Of a stretch of DNA of 64,000 nucleotides, positions 1-9,555 are shown piece by piece. The DNA is from Eubacterium sp. CAG:274 (GTDB lineage: Bacteria; Bacillota; Clostridia; Lachnospirales; CAG-274): assembly GCA_000432155.1 (NCBI GenBank), contig FR888501.1, positions 34,005-98,004 of the forward strand, given 5' to 3'. The notes below the pieces were generated by a model. It saw nothing but the letters and a program-made list of their open reading frames with translations, did not search any database and had not been told where the DNA came from. The position numbers were made by a program, and so were the translations under genes. Each line of letters starts with the position of its first letter. Positions within the stretch are counted from its first letter, which is position 1.

Positions 1-8
1 CCTATTTT

Positions 9-1253
9 TTAAATTAAGAAGTTTTCTTGTTCTATTGTTTTTCTATTTAAGATAATATTTTCAATCACATCATAAAAAGGTCCATATTTTTCATCGTTCA
101 ATAATCCTTTTAATATACCTAAATAATCTTCATTTTTCTCTAACCCACTATATAAATATTTTTTATATTCCTCTAATCCCATATTTAAAGGTTGAAGATT
201 TGGAATGATATTTTCTTTCAGTCTAACAAACATATTAAATCCACCTAAATCAATATCACCCCAAAAATAAACTTTTATATTATCGTCAACAGCCTTTATA
301 AGCTTTCTAAAAAGTTTAGCTTTTTGAGGGCTATAAAAACCCCCATGGAAAATAACAAATTCATTTTCTTTTTGATTAAGTATATAGTCGTAATAGTTAG
401 TTCTATTTTCTATAAATATAACATCGGTTATATTATTAAATTTTATATTTTCTATACTATTTACAAAATAATTATTCATAACCATACCCGATTTAAAAAT
501 ATAACTATTAACCGAACCTTCTGAAGTAAAAATATCACAATTTCCAGAAAACTCAAATATTTCTGGTTTAGATATAATACCTATCTGTGAAAGTATTTCA
601 CTATTTGAAATTTCTAATTCGGGGTCTTTATCCAATAAATCTTTAATTGTGTATTCATATTTTTTAATTATGCTTAAAACACAATTTTGGTATTTATTTT
701 CAAATGTTTTAGAGTTTTTATAACATTTTGAACTAAACACTCTCACAGGAATAGGTTCTTTAATTTTATCTATGTTATCCAAAGCCAAAAGAACATCTTC
801 TATATATGGCATATCCTTATTAAAAGGCTTTTTTAGTTTCTTTTCGGAAGATATATAATCCAAGTGATAATGTAAAAAGTCTAAAATCCATGGTGTAGTT
901 ATAGATGACATATATTTTTTAATTATATTTATTCTTTCTTGAATTATATCACCGATATATTCTCTATTTGCAACACTATAAGCCTTTTGAATATATTCTT
1001 TGTTGAGCCATACTTCTTCTATAATCATATCTACTCTATGTTTTTCCCATTTAAAATCTATTATATGTTGTTCTTTAAATTGGATAATTGTGTGATTACA
1101 TTCTTCTTTATCTTCATAGTCTGAATTTCTATATTTTATAAAATCGTTATCTAATTTTAAAAGTATTCTCCTATTGCAGGTATTTCCTTTAGATTGACTA
1201 CTCCTTTCATACTTATCAAGTAATATATTGAGTATTTCATAAGCTAGCCTCAA
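9..1253 (-). CDS. jetD: Wadjet system nuclease subunit JetD (DUF2220/Toprim-like)
   Basis: JetD is the nuclease of the Wadjet SMC-like system, which cleaves small circular DNA such as plasmids after JetABC has extruded it. This 414-residue protein has a helical N-terminal half and a C-terminal Toprim-like half. The latter holds an acidic FIENRTNYYD segment and the hallmark YFWGDIDLGG motif (DxD metal site). The start is a TTG at 1253 that overlaps the end of jetC by 17 bp, with GGAG 10 bases upstream, so translation is probably coupled. It is the last gene of the four-gene operon; the stop lies 9 bp from the window edge, so downstream context is unseen. Confident from motif plus operon order. 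Confidence 0.9.
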   Translation of the reverse strand: MRLAYEILNILLDKYERSSQSKGNTCNRRILLKLDNDFIKYRNSDYEDKEECNHTIIQFKEQHIIDFKWEKHRVDMIIEEVWLNKEYIQKAYSVANREYIGDIIQERINIIKKYMSSITTPWILDFLHYHLDYISSEKKLKKPFNKDMPYIEDVLLALDNIDKIKEPIPVRVFSSKCYKNSKTFENKYQNCVLSIIKKYEYTIKDLLDKDPELEISNSEILSQIGIISKPEIFEFSGNCDIFTSEGSVNSYIFKSGMVMNNYFVNSIENIKFNNITDVIFIENRTNYYDYILNQKENEFVIFHGGFYSPQKAKLFRKLIKAVDDNIKVYFWGDIDLGGFNMFVRLKENIIPNLQPLNMGLEEYKKYLYSGLEKNEDYLGILKGLLNDEKYGPFYDVIENIILNRKTIEQENFLI

Positions 1254-4200
1254 CCTTTTTCATCTCCTTATCAAAATCGAAGACATCAATATCTCTCCCC
1301 TCTCTATACAACACAAGTGTCTTATCAGCTTTTGTAGAAATATTAGCAATTTTATTATCTGGAGCACATATAATAGCCTGTAGGCCTAATTTTCTTAAAA
1401 GTTCAATACTTTCATCTATTCTGCCATTGTCCATATTATTAAATGCCTCATCAAAAATAACCAATCTTGCAGTATTACCTTTATAATTAAATTCATTAAC
1501 TTTATATAATTGTGCAAATGTTGCAAGGAATGATACATAGAATGGAGTTTGTCTTTCACCACCTGATTTACTCTTTATTCCATTTACTAAACTTTCTTTT
1601 CTGCCTGTGGCATTAGTTACATACAAGTCAAATTTCAAATATGTTCTATAATCAGTAAATAGACTTATATTATTATCTAATTCTTTTCTACTTTCCTCTG
1701 TCATTTGGTCTGATACAGAAGTTATTTTATCAAAAAGGTTATTACAAGTATCTCCATATTGCTGTTGAAAATTCAAATCAAATATGGAATCGCCACCCAT
1801 TCTATCCGCCATAATCATATTATAATATTCCATATAGGCTTTTTCAGGTTTAACTTCAAAGCTATATTTATCACTACCAAATTCGGCAAGTTTTAACGCC
1901 TCGTTTATCTCTTTAATTTGTTGCTGAGCTGTCATTATGTTATCTCTCATTTTGTCTAAGAAATCAGATTGGAACTGTTCCATTGACTCTTTCCTAGCTA
2001 CAGCAATTTTATCCTTATACTGTGGTAGAGATATATTTTTTATTCTTTCCCATTCATCATTAAATTCAAAGTTATCATTTTCATTAATTACCAAAGATAT
2101 ATTATAATTTCTGTTATAGTTTTCTTTTTTAGCCCTAATATCTCCGTTTAGATTATTTACATCTCTATTAGTTCTAAAGACTTTATTTCTATAGTCATTT
2201 TTAAGTTTTAAAATATCAGAATTTGTTTCAATATCTGTTGCTAATCTTTCTTCAGCTTTTTCTTTTTCTGTAAAATCACTATATTCTCTGGAAATATTAT
2301 AAGCTATATTTCTTAATTCATTTTCAGCTACATTAAGTCTATCTTTATTAGACTCTATTGCGTTATTACAACCACCTATTGTATTATTTATTACAGATTG
2401 TTCTTCGTCAAGTTCTTTTAAATTTTCTTTTATCTTCTTTATTTTCTGCTCAATTTTTCTGGCAGTTGTCATATCAATGTTAGAGCGTTCTTCTATTAAT
2501 TTACTTCTTTTATCTTCTTCAATGTTTACTGTTTTTAAATCTTCAAACAAGCTTGAAAGTTGACCTTGAATATATTCATCATTCATAAACAATGTATTTT
2601 CAGTTAAACTATTGTAAGCATCAAAAATATTTTTAATAACAGTTAAATTATCAGTTAAATTAACCAACTGTTGTTCTCTATATTTTATCTGCTGTTCTAT
2701 AGCCCTATTGCCAATATAATGTATTTTATAATTTTCGGGATTTATAGCTCTTACTGTAAACCCCTGATATAACATACATTCTGATGTAATACCTATATTG
2801 TATTTTCTTATTTCTTCATCATCTTTGCAACGAGAAACTCGTCCTAATAAATATTTTATATACGCATCAGCATATTTATTGTCAGTAACAACTACATCAG
2901 CTAAACTATTATCAGCATTGCTCTTTTTCGTATTTAAAATTCTTTCACAATCTACTATACCAAAGGAATAAATTTCTTTTCGCATATTTTTATAGATATA
3001 ATAAGCATCCATAAAATATTCAGGCTCAATAATTAAATTAAATTTTTGATTTCCCAAATATCCCTCAACTGCATTTCTCCATACTTCTGAATTTTCATCA
3101 ATATCAATAAGGTCAGCAAGAATATTAACTTCTATATCTTTTTTATACTTTTCCTTTAATTGCTTACATATATTATCTCTTAATTTTAATAAATCCTTAC
3201 TATAATGCTTTTTACCTTTTTTAAGCTTTTTTAATTCTTCTTCAGTTTCTGCTTTTTCACTTAAAAGAGAATTATAACAATTTTCAGTATTTGTCTTAAA
3301 TCCATAGACCTTTTTCATTAAATTTTGCGATTTATCTTTTAAATCCTTAAAGTAGGAAAGGCTATAAGCATTGAAATTCTCTCTCTTTATATTTATTAAA
3401 CTATTAAATCCACTATTTACAGTTTTAATTTCTGATATAAAACTATTTGCTTTTTCGTCTACTAAATTTTCGTAAGAAGTAATTTTATTAGCTATAGAAT
3501 CTTTAAGGCTATTAAGTTTACTGTTTATTTTTGCTGATTTTCCCCTTAATTCTGGGATGATAAAGTTTATATTTTTATTTTTACTATCAATGATTTGACT
3601 ACTTATATCAATATTTTTAGTAAGTTCATCATATAATCTATTCTGTTCGCATTGGTCTAATTCTTTTATTGCATTTTCATTATCTTTATTATATTGGGCA
3701 ATATTCTTTCGAACAATTTCTAGTTCTGTTTTGGCAGTATTTAACTCCAGCGTTTTCGCTTCTATTTCCTTTTTTATGTTATCTATTTCAGAAGTTTTGC
3801 TTATTTCTTCACATCTATTGGAAATATAGTTATATACTTTAATATTTCGCTTTTTATTAGAATATTTTTCATACAAGTTATTGATTTCAGCCAACTCTCT
3901 TTCTTGTTTTTCTAACTGGTCAGCCTTTTCTTTCTGTTTCTCATATTCATAAACATTAAGCTGCATAGACCTAATATCTATTTCATTTTTAACATCACAA
4001 ATATTTTCAGTAATAAAGTTTTCAATATTGTCTATTCTCTTAAAACTTATTGATTTTTTTAGTAATGTAAACATTTTCCTATCATGGACATTGTACATAC
4101 TAAGTATATTTTGCCTATATTCAGTATTTGTATCCATAAATTTTATAGTTTTATCATCTTTGCCATATTTTTCTCTACACCAGCTTTTAAACTGGTTTAT

Positions 4201-4647
4201 ATTTCTAGGCTGATTATTATATATGTAATCACTTTCATCCAGTCTATCTCTTAATCTAAAAAATACCCTTTTTGCATTTGCCATATCAGAATATGAATCT
4301 ACTAATATACCGATACAAAAATATTCATCATTCATTGTGTCTTTAAATTCACAAACTAATTGGGTTGTAAATTCTTTGCCACCTCTTAGAGATTTTTCTC
4401 CACCATTTATATCATCTCCAAGTTCTCCAATTATATAACTTGTAAAAGACCTGTTTGCCTTTATATCAGCGGCTTTATTAAAAGAAGTACCATCTGTTTC
4501 GCCAAGTAAAACTACTTGCATAGCATCTATAAGTGTAGATTTACCAGAAGAGTTTTTACCTGTTAAAAAATTTATATCATCAAAATCAATTATTTTATGT
4601 TCAAAGTAATGCCATTTAGTCAACATCATTTTTGTTAATTTCTTCAT
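1237..4647 (-). CDS. jetC: Wadjet SMC/MukB-like ATPase JetC
   Basis: This is the motor of the Wadjet complex, an SMC-like ATPase that extrudes DNA loops. The 1136-residue protein has a Walker A motif (GKNSSGKST, about residues 30-38), long lysine/glutamate-rich coiled coils through the middle with a hinge-like globular patch near residues 520-690, an ABC signature SGGERQ near residue 1028 and Walker B LVIFDEAF near 1065. Full ATPase motifs suggest an active enzyme. The start at 4647 has GAGGAGG nine bases upstream, located inside jetB, and overlaps jetB by 32 bp; the 3' end overlaps jetD by 17 bp. The tight overlaps imply coupled translation. Confidence 0.93.
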   Translation of the reverse strand: MKKLTKMMLTKWHYFEHKIIDFDDINFLTGKNSSGKSTLIDAMQVVLLGETDGTSFNKAADIKANRSFTSYIIGELGDDINGGEKSLRGGKEFTTQLVCEFKDTMNDEYFCIGILVDSYSDMANAKRVFFRLRDRLDESDYIYNNQPRNINQFKSWCREKYGKDDKTIKFMDTNTEYRQNILSMYNVHDRKMFTLLKKSISFKRIDNIENFITENICDVKNEIDIRSMQLNVYEYEKQKEKADQLEKQERELAEINNLYEKYSNKKRNIKVYNYISNRCEEISKTSEIDNIKKEIEAKTLELNTAKTELEIVRKNIAQYNKDNENAIKELDQCEQNRLYDELTKNIDISSQIIDSKNKNINFIIPELRGKSAKINSKLNSLKDSIANKITSYENLVDEKANSFISEIKTVNSGFNSLINIKRENFNAYSLSYFKDLKDKSQNLMKKVYGFKTNTENCYNSLLSEKAETEEELKKLKKGKKHYSKDLLKLRDNICKQLKEKYKKDIEVNILADLIDIDENSEVWRNAVEGYLGNQKFNLIIEPEYFMDAYYIYKNMRKEIYSFGIVDCERILNTKKSNADNSLADVVVTDNKYADAYIKYLLGRVSRCKDDEEIRKYNIGITSECMLYQGFTVRAINPENYKIHYIGNRAIEQQIKYREQQLVNLTDNLTVIKNIFDAYNSLTENTLFMNDEYIQGQLSSLFEDLKTVNIEEDKRSKLIEERSNIDMTTARKIEQKIKKIKENLKELDEEQSVINNTIGGCNNAIESNKDRLNVAENELRNIAYNISREYSDFTEKEKAEERLATDIETNSDILKLKNDYRNKVFRTNRDVNNLNGDIRAKKENYNRNYNISLVINENDNFEFNDEWERIKNISLPQYKDKIAVARKESMEQFQSDFLDKMRDNIMTAQQQIKEINEALKLAEFGSDKYSFEVKPEKAYMEYYNMIMADRMGGDSIFDLNFQQQYGDTCNNLFDKITSVSDQMTEESRKELDNNISLFTDYRTYLKFDLYVTNATGRKESLVNGIKSKSGGERQTPFYVSFLATFAQLYKVNEFNYKGNTARLVIFDEAFNNMDNGRIDESIELLRKLGLQAIICAPDNKIANISTKADKTLVLYREGRDIDVFDFDKEMKKVEASL

Positions 4648-5242
4648 CTGCTAAATCCTCCTCTTTTAATTGATTGTATATCATATTAATTCTATCATCA
4701 GAAACAGCAACTGTAATTGACGGCATAATAACATACACATTATCCATTTCATCTTCTGCTACAGCAGCCTTAACTATAATATTGTATTTTTCTATTATTT
4801 TAATGCTACTATCTCTATCCGTCTTTGAAGGCATACTGTCTATTAATCCAAAATCGTGTAGCATCTTATTATAAAGTTCACTTAATTTAAACTGAACTCT
4901 ATTACTGTTACTAGATGTCTTTCTTTTTTCATCATACATAACTCTTAGAGCTATAAGCATTTTTGTAGTAAGTAATTTTAATATAACCCTATTGCTACCA
5001 GTTTCATTTCTTATGTATATGGTTTCATTGTTTTTTCTTTCTAAAATCCAACCTGAAAGCATAAAATATTCTTCAAATAATTCAAAATTTCGTCTAACAA
5101 AATTAAACTTTTCATTTATTACAAATCCACCATTATTACTTATAACTTCTTCGTTTAAAAAAGTTTTATCAAATAATTCATTACATATATCTCTAAATTC
5201 TTCTTTTTCTCTAGTAGAAAAACTTTCATACTTTTCAAGCAT
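4616..5242 (-). CDS. jetB: Wadjet MukE-like subunit JetB (DUF4194)
   Basis: JetB is the small kite/MukE-like subunit that bridges the kleisin JetA and the JetC heads. The 208-residue protein has the winged-helix character of DUF4194 and an acidic C-terminus. Only 3 bp separate it from the jetA stop, and its 3' end overlaps jetC by 32 bp. The assignment rests mainly on size and on its position between JetA and JetC; sequence similarity in this family is low, so the fold is inferred. Confidence 0.85.
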   Translation of the reverse strand: MLEKYESFSTREKEEFRDICNELFDKTFLNEEVISNNGGFVINEKFNFVRRNFELFEEYFMLSGWILERKNNETIYIRNETGSNRVILKLLTTKMLIALRVMYDEKRKTSSNSNRVQFKLSELYNKMLHDFGLIDSMPSKTDRDSSIKIIEKYNIIVKAAVAEDEMDNVYVIMPSITVAVSDDRINMIYNQLKEEDLADEEINKNDVD

Positions 5243-5245
5243 ATT

Positions 5246-6619
5246 TTATCTCCTATATATTATTTTTGGAAAACTATATTCCACACTATTAACAGTTTCA
5301 TCTGTAACTTCAACCTTATATTTTGCCTTTTTGTCTTTAGAGTGCACAACAGATAATATAGCCTTAATATAATCTTCATCATTATTAATTTCTGTCAATA
5401 TACCACCGTAATTATCAATAATATTTTCTATGTAACTATTTATTGCTGATTGATTGTACTTCTGAGAATCTGAAGTTCGTATACTTTCCAATATTTTCTC
5501 AGATAAATCCTTTTGAACCTCAATTTTTTCCTGTGCTCCAACAGGTCTTTCTACTCTCTTTCTCTTAGAATATAAGCTGGTATTTCCCAGATATTTTTGA
5601 GAGTATATATTAATATTAAGATTAAAAATCTCGGCAATTTTATCAGGCTTTACATTGTTGATTATATCTATAAGTTTACCTCTAATACTTCTATCTGTAT
5701 TAGTTAAGTATTCTATTTTGGCTGTTGTTGCTCTAACATATTCCTTATCTTTATAATCTATTTCGTTTATGAAATCTTCTTCTGCTCCATCATATGTATC
5801 TCTGATAAAGAAAAGTTTTCTTCGTATTTCTCCAGAAGCATCTTCTATACTGTTATAAGAACCGTTTTCAAATTCCTGCTTAGTTAGTTCTTCCATTATT
5901 TCATTTTCTATTGTCCATTTATTTACAATATTTAAAATAGACCTTTTATACCTTGTTACAGAGTCCCTACATTTCATTGGATAAATATATTTTGAAACTA
6001 TACTTTCACGATAATTATTATAATGGTCAGAAATAAGTTCATTAACATTTACCATATCTATTTGTTTTTGATAATAACTATTTATACTATGATAAATTCT
6101 TTTAAAGCTATCCTTTAATTCAATTGTCTTATTATATGCACTATTTAATGCCACAAACTTCATAAATCCAGTTTCTTCATCATTATCAGCCGATTTAAGA
6201 CTAGAATATGTTTCATAAACATAATTTACACTTTCTGTATTTTGGCTATTTTCTAACTCTTTTAAGAGTTTTATAAATTTTTGACTATATCCAGGGAATG
6301 TTACATATTCCTCAATATAAACCGTATCATATTCAAAAGCTATCCAACCTCTTTTTTCTATTAAATTTACAAGTAATCTAGCCTTTGCTCCCAATGTATA
6401 ATATTCTTCAGGCTCGATATCTTCATCATCTGTTGGAATATATTGACTAATTCTATCCTGTAATTTATACTCCAAACAACTAACTAATTCACTCTTTTTT
6501 ATTTTCAATCTATCATCAAATAACTCATCAATTATAAAAAGCACCTCAATATAAAGTTCCTTATTAGGTGATGCTAAAATAGAGAAAAATTTTTCTGGTA
6601 TTATATTAAATAGCTCCAT
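5246..6619 (-). CDS. jetA: Wadjet kleisin-like subunit JetA (PF18982-type, type II-like)
   Basis: JetA is the MukF/kleisin-like subunit and first gene of the operon. The 457-residue protein opens with MELFNIIPEKFFSIL, which matches my memory of the JetA family of type II Wadjet systems rather than the DUF3375 protein of type I. Its N-terminal winged-helix region is followed by helical segments. The start has AAGGAGGT five bases upstream and a consensus-like promoter at 6657-6685. The type call is inference; the Wadjet call is secure from the jetABCD order. Confidence 0.88.
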   Translation of the reverse strand: MELFNIIPEKFFSILASPNKELYIEVLFIIDELFDDRLKIKKSELVSCLEYKLQDRISQYIPTDDEDIEPEEYYTLGAKARLLVNLIEKRGWIAFEYDTVYIEEYVTFPGYSQKFIKLLKELENSQNTESVNYVYETYSSLKSADNDEETGFMKFVALNSAYNKTIELKDSFKRIYHSINSYYQKQIDMVNVNELISDHYNNYRESIVSKYIYPMKCRDSVTRYKRSILNIVNKWTIENEIMEELTKQEFENGSYNSIEDASGEIRRKLFFIRDTYDGAEEDFINEIDYKDKEYVRATTAKIEYLTNTDRSIRGKLIDIINNVKPDKIAEIFNLNINIYSQKYLGNTSLYSKRKRVERPVGAQEKIEVQKDLSEKILESIRTSDSQKYNQSAINSYIENIIDNYGGILTEINNDEDYIKAILSVVHSKDKKAKYKVEVTDETVNSVEYSFPKIIYRR

Positions 6620-6656
6620 AAATACCTCCTTAAAACAAACATAACACTTAATTATT

Positions 6657-6685
6657 ATTATAGCAATTAAATCAAAAAATTACAA
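6657..6685 (-). promoter_or_regulatory. SigA-type promoter of the Wadjet operon
   Basis: On the minus strand the sequence reads TTGTAA, 17 bp, TATAAT. The -10 box lies about 38 bp upstream of the jetA start. It sits just downstream of the LUD gene terminator, so the defence operon is transcribed on its own. Confidence 0.7.
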
Positions 6686-6710
6686 TGATTGACCTCCTCT
6701 ATATTGACAT

Positions 6711-6756
6711 AAAAAAATCTCACAATTTTATATTTACATAATAAAAAAGTGAGATT
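6711..6756 (-). terminator. Terminator after the LUD-domain gene
   Basis: AATCTCAC and GTGAGATT arms (6716-6724 and 6749-6756) enclose a long AT loop and are followed on the minus strand by a T run. It separates the catabolic island from the Wadjet promoter. Confidence 0.65.
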
Positions 6757-6767
6757 ATATTACTATT

Positions 6768-7373
6768 TTAAAATCCTAAATCTTCATTTATAAGAACAAC
6801 TTCCATATCTATATCATCCATTTTTTTGAACTCTATCAATAAAGCATTGCATATACGGTCTGGAGAAGAACAATTATAGCACTTGTCACACTTAACAGCA
6901 CATGGTGTTCTTAGTCCAAGCCTTGCAGAGTTTTTAGGAGCGGCAATATTTCTCGCCCTCCATATAGCAGCTTCAATGTCTGATGCAATTTTATTTTTAC
7001 CAACTATATAGTAAACCTTTTTGTGTCCATAAAGAGAACCAGCTACCCTATTTCCTGTGCCATCTATGTTTACTATAACGCCATCTTCTGTAAGTCCATT
7101 AACGGAGGTCATAAAAATATCAGTAGTAAGACATTTTTTAGCTATTTTCAAAAATTCATCATTATTTTTTTCATCTTTAGGGTCAAAAACTGTATTATTA
7201 ACTGACAACTTCTTTTTTAACTCCATTTGAACCATTGTTTCAGAATCTCCAAATCCAATAATTTCATTATTAAATATTGTTGTTAAATATTCTGTCGCCA
7301 TTTCCTTGCTTTCAAAAACACTAACTTCATATCTATTTTTCTTCAATGCTTTTGCTACATCATTAATATTCAT
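6768..7373 (-). CDS. LUD domain (LutC/DUF162-like) protein
   Basis: This 201-residue protein belongs to the LUD superfamily (DUF162), named for the lactate-utilization proteins LutB/LutC. Visible family features are the IIGFGDSETM segment, TSVNGLTEDG, the GTGNRVAGS loop and a cysteine-rich C-terminus (CAVKCDKCYNC) that could hold metal. LutA and LutB are absent nearby, so a role in lactate oxidation is not supported. It lies 15 bp downstream of the EamA transporter gene and may share its transcript, which suggests a link to the adjacent metabolite cluster. The substrate is unknown. Confidence 0.8.
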   Translation of the reverse strand: MNINDVAKALKKNRYEVSVFESKEMATEYLTTIFNNEIIGFGDSETMVQMELKKKLSVNNTVFDPKDEKNNDEFLKIAKKCLTTDIFMTSVNGLTEDGVIVNIDGTGNRVAGSLYGHKKVYYIVGKNKIASDIEAAIWRARNIAAPKNSARLGLRTPCAVKCDKCYNCSSPDRICNALLIEFKKMDDIDMEVVLINEDLGF

Positions 7374-7388
7374 ACATATTCACATAAC

Positions 7389-8294
7389 CTATAATTTTAT
7401 TTTTCCTTTATCTAATGTAATAATTACAACAGTTGCAACAATTAATATCAATCCTATCATATCTGTTGTCCTAAGTTGAGTACCAAGCCACAAATATGAA
7501 ATTATAGCTGATGACAAAGGTTCAACACAAGCACAAAGGCTACCTGTAACAGAGCCTGCTAGTTGGCATCCTTTTATAAACACACCAAAAGATGTTATAG
7601 AGCCTAAGACGGTAGTTCCTAAAAATGCTAATAAAAAAGGTATATCTACATTACAATCAAACAGATGGCTATGTATCATAATTAAAAGTGGTATAGAGCC
7701 TATTAAATCACCCCAACCAAGCATATGCAAAACTCCACATTTTGAAGAAAGTGTTGGAGATTGAATAGTATATATTGCATAAGTTAAACCACCTAAAAGT
7801 CCCCAAAATAAAGCTTTAGCAGATATAGAAAGACTACCTACATTTCCCCCTGTAGCCATAATGAATACTCCTGACATGGCACAAAGCAAAGCAAGAAACT
7901 GTATTGCAGAAGGTTTTTTCTTCATAGATATACAAGTGAACAACATAACTAAAGCTGGAGCTATATATTCTAACACCGTAGCTGTAGCAGAATTAGAATA
8001 ATAAATAGCCATAAAATAAGAATACTGACAGCCCATAACACTTACAAAAGAGAATATCAGTACAGAAACAATAATATCTTTGGAAAAAACATTAAATACA
8101 TTCTTCTTTTCTTTAGGAATTAAAAATATCAAAATCATTAATCCAGATGCAAATAATCGCCAAGCACTAAGCCATTGAGGGTCAATATTTTTTATTTGAA
8201 ATAAATACTGTCCACATACACCGGAAAATCCCCATAAACTACCTCCTATAAGTGTAAAAATAATACCTTTTAGCTTATTACTCATAAACATCAC
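7389..8294 (-). CDS. EamA/DMT-family transporter
   Basis: The 301-residue protein has about ten hydrophobic segments and two EamA repeats (roughly residues 10-145 and 160-295), as in drug/metabolite transporters that often export amino acids or small organic acids. It follows the alcohol dehydrogenase terminator by about 45 bp and precedes the LUD gene by 15 bp. Start choice is uncertain: GTG at 8294 and two in-frame ATGs within nine bases all lie close to GGAG. If the upstream pathway makes a waste product such as a hydroxy acid or isethionate, this is a plausible exporter; that is inference from position only. Confidence 0.85.
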   Translation of the reverse strand: MMFMSNKLKGIIFTLIGGSLWGFSGVCGQYLFQIKNIDPQWLSAWRLFASGLMILIFLIPKEKKNVFNVFSKDIIVSVLIFSFVSVMGCQYSYFMAIYYSNSATATVLEYIAPALVMLFTCISMKKKPSAIQFLALLCAMSGVFIMATGGNVGSLSISAKALFWGLLGGLTYAIYTIQSPTLSSKCGVLHMLGWGDLIGSIPLLIMIHSHLFDCNVDIPFLLAFLGTTVLGSITSFGVFIKGCQLAGSVTGSLCACVEPLSSAIISYLWLGTQLRTTDMIGLILIVATVVIITLDKGKIKL

Positions 8295-8338
8295 TCTCCA
8301 CTTACTTATATTTTCCTCTGTATTTTACTCCAAAACAA

Positions 8339-8368
8339 CAAAAGGCTGTCAATTTTTGACAGCCTTTT
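8339..8368 (-). terminator. Terminator after the alcohol dehydrogenase gene
   Basis: Perfect arms AAAAGGCTGTCAA / TTGACAGCCTTTT enclose a 3-nt loop and are followed on the minus strand by a T-rich stretch. It ends the aminotransferase-dehydrogenase transcript. Confidence 0.85.
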
Positions 8369-8385
8369 ATCATAAAGTGAAAATA

Positions 8386-9537
8386 TTAATTCCACAATCT
8401 CTTATATATTTCTATTAAATCTTCTTTATTTACATCCATACGAGTATTTGAAGGACTTCCACTATCCATAGCATCTCCAGCCATTTTATCAATAGCTTCA
8501 AAGAACTTATCTTTTTCAATGCCATATTCTTCAAGGGTAGGAATTTCACAAGCCTTACAGAGAATATCTATACCATCTGTAAATTTTGACGCCTGTGTTT
8601 CAATATCCATATTTTCATCGGCAACACCCATAGCTACCGCAAGAACTGCAAATCTTTCATGTGTACCACTAATTACATAAGAAAGACATTCTTTAATAAG
8701 CATTGCATTTGAAATACCATGTGGAACATGGAACAAAGCTCCTATAGGACGGCTCATACCATGAACTATAGTTACTGTTGAATTATTTATACAAACACCA
8801 GCCTCAAAAGCAGCTATTGACATTTGTTCACGAGCTTCTTTATTACTTCCATCTTTATAAGCAACTGGAAGATTTTTAAAAATTCTCTTTACGGCTGAAA
8901 TTGCAAATACATCAGTAAGCGGAGATGCCTTTTTAGAAGTATAGGCTTCTACTGCATGAGTAAAAGCATCCATACCAGTAGCTGCCGTAATTGATTTTGG
9001 TGCAGTCATTGTAAATTCTGGGTCTACAATGGCTACATTAGGAAGTATACTTCCCCTTAAAAGCATTTTAATATCATTTTCAGTATCAGTAACTATTGTA
9101 AATTTAGTAGTTTCTGAGCCAGTACCAGCTGTGGTTGGTATACAAACTATTGGAGGGTATTTGCCTGAAAGCATCTTACCATTATAGTCTGAAATTTTAC
9201 CTTCTTCAACTGTCATAGCAAGTATTGCTTTAACACTATCCAAAGGACTACCACCACCAATACCGATACCAAAATCACAACCAGCATCTTTATAAGCCTT
9301 AACGCCGGCCTCAATCATTTTATCAGTTGGTTCATTAGTTATATCATTAAAAATAGTCCATTTAATGCCAACTTCGTCGAGTACATCTGTTAATTTATTT
9401 ACAAGACCGGTTTTAGTAACAACTTTACCTGAAACAATAAGAGCGTGAGTTCCAAGCCCAGCAAGGGTGTCCTTAGCCAAAGCTAAAGCATCCTCGCCCA
9501 TAAATATTTTATCAGGTACAGCAAATTCAAATGCCAT
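8386..9537 (-). CDS. Iron-type (group III) alcohol dehydrogenase; candidate semialdehyde or sulfoacetaldehyde reductase
   Basis: A 383-residue NAD(P)-dependent dehydrogenase of the iron-containing ADH family. It has the GIGGGSPLDSVK nucleotide motif, PTTAGTGSE, and metal-binding histidines in DAFTHAVEAY and in the HGMSRPIGALFHVPHG segment. It lies 18 bp after the class III aminotransferase gene, so it most likely reduces the aldehyde that transamination produces. Family precedents are 4-hydroxybutyrate dehydrogenase, 5-hydroxyvalerate dehydrogenase and the sulfoacetaldehyde reductase SarD. Given how closely the aminotransferase resembles Tpa, reduction of sulfoacetaldehyde to isethionate is the favoured hypothesis, but the substrate cannot be read from sequence alone. 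Confidence 0.88.
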   Translation of the reverse strand: MAFEFAVPDKIFMGEDALALAKDTLAGLGTHALIVSGKVVTKTGLVNKLTDVLDEVGIKWTIFNDITNEPTDKMIEAGVKAYKDAGCDFGIGIGGGSPLDSVKAILAMTVEEGKISDYNGKMLSGKYPPIVCIPTTAGTGSETTKFTIVTDTENDIKMLLRGSILPNVAIVDPEFTMTAPKSITAATGMDAFTHAVEAYTSKKASPLTDVFAISAVKRIFKNLPVAYKDGSNKEAREQMSIAAFEAGVCINNSTVTIVHGMSRPIGALFHVPHGISNAMLIKECLSYVISGTHERFAVLAVAMGVADENMDIETQASKFTDGIDILCKACEIPTLEEYGIEKDKFFEAIDKMAGDAMDSGSPSNTRMDVNKEDLIEIYKRLWN

Positions 9538-9555
9538 ATTTACTACCTCACTCTC

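Noticed and set aside
6768..7373. LutC of a lactate utilization operon
   Set aside because: LutA and LutB are missing, so only the LUD domain call is kept.
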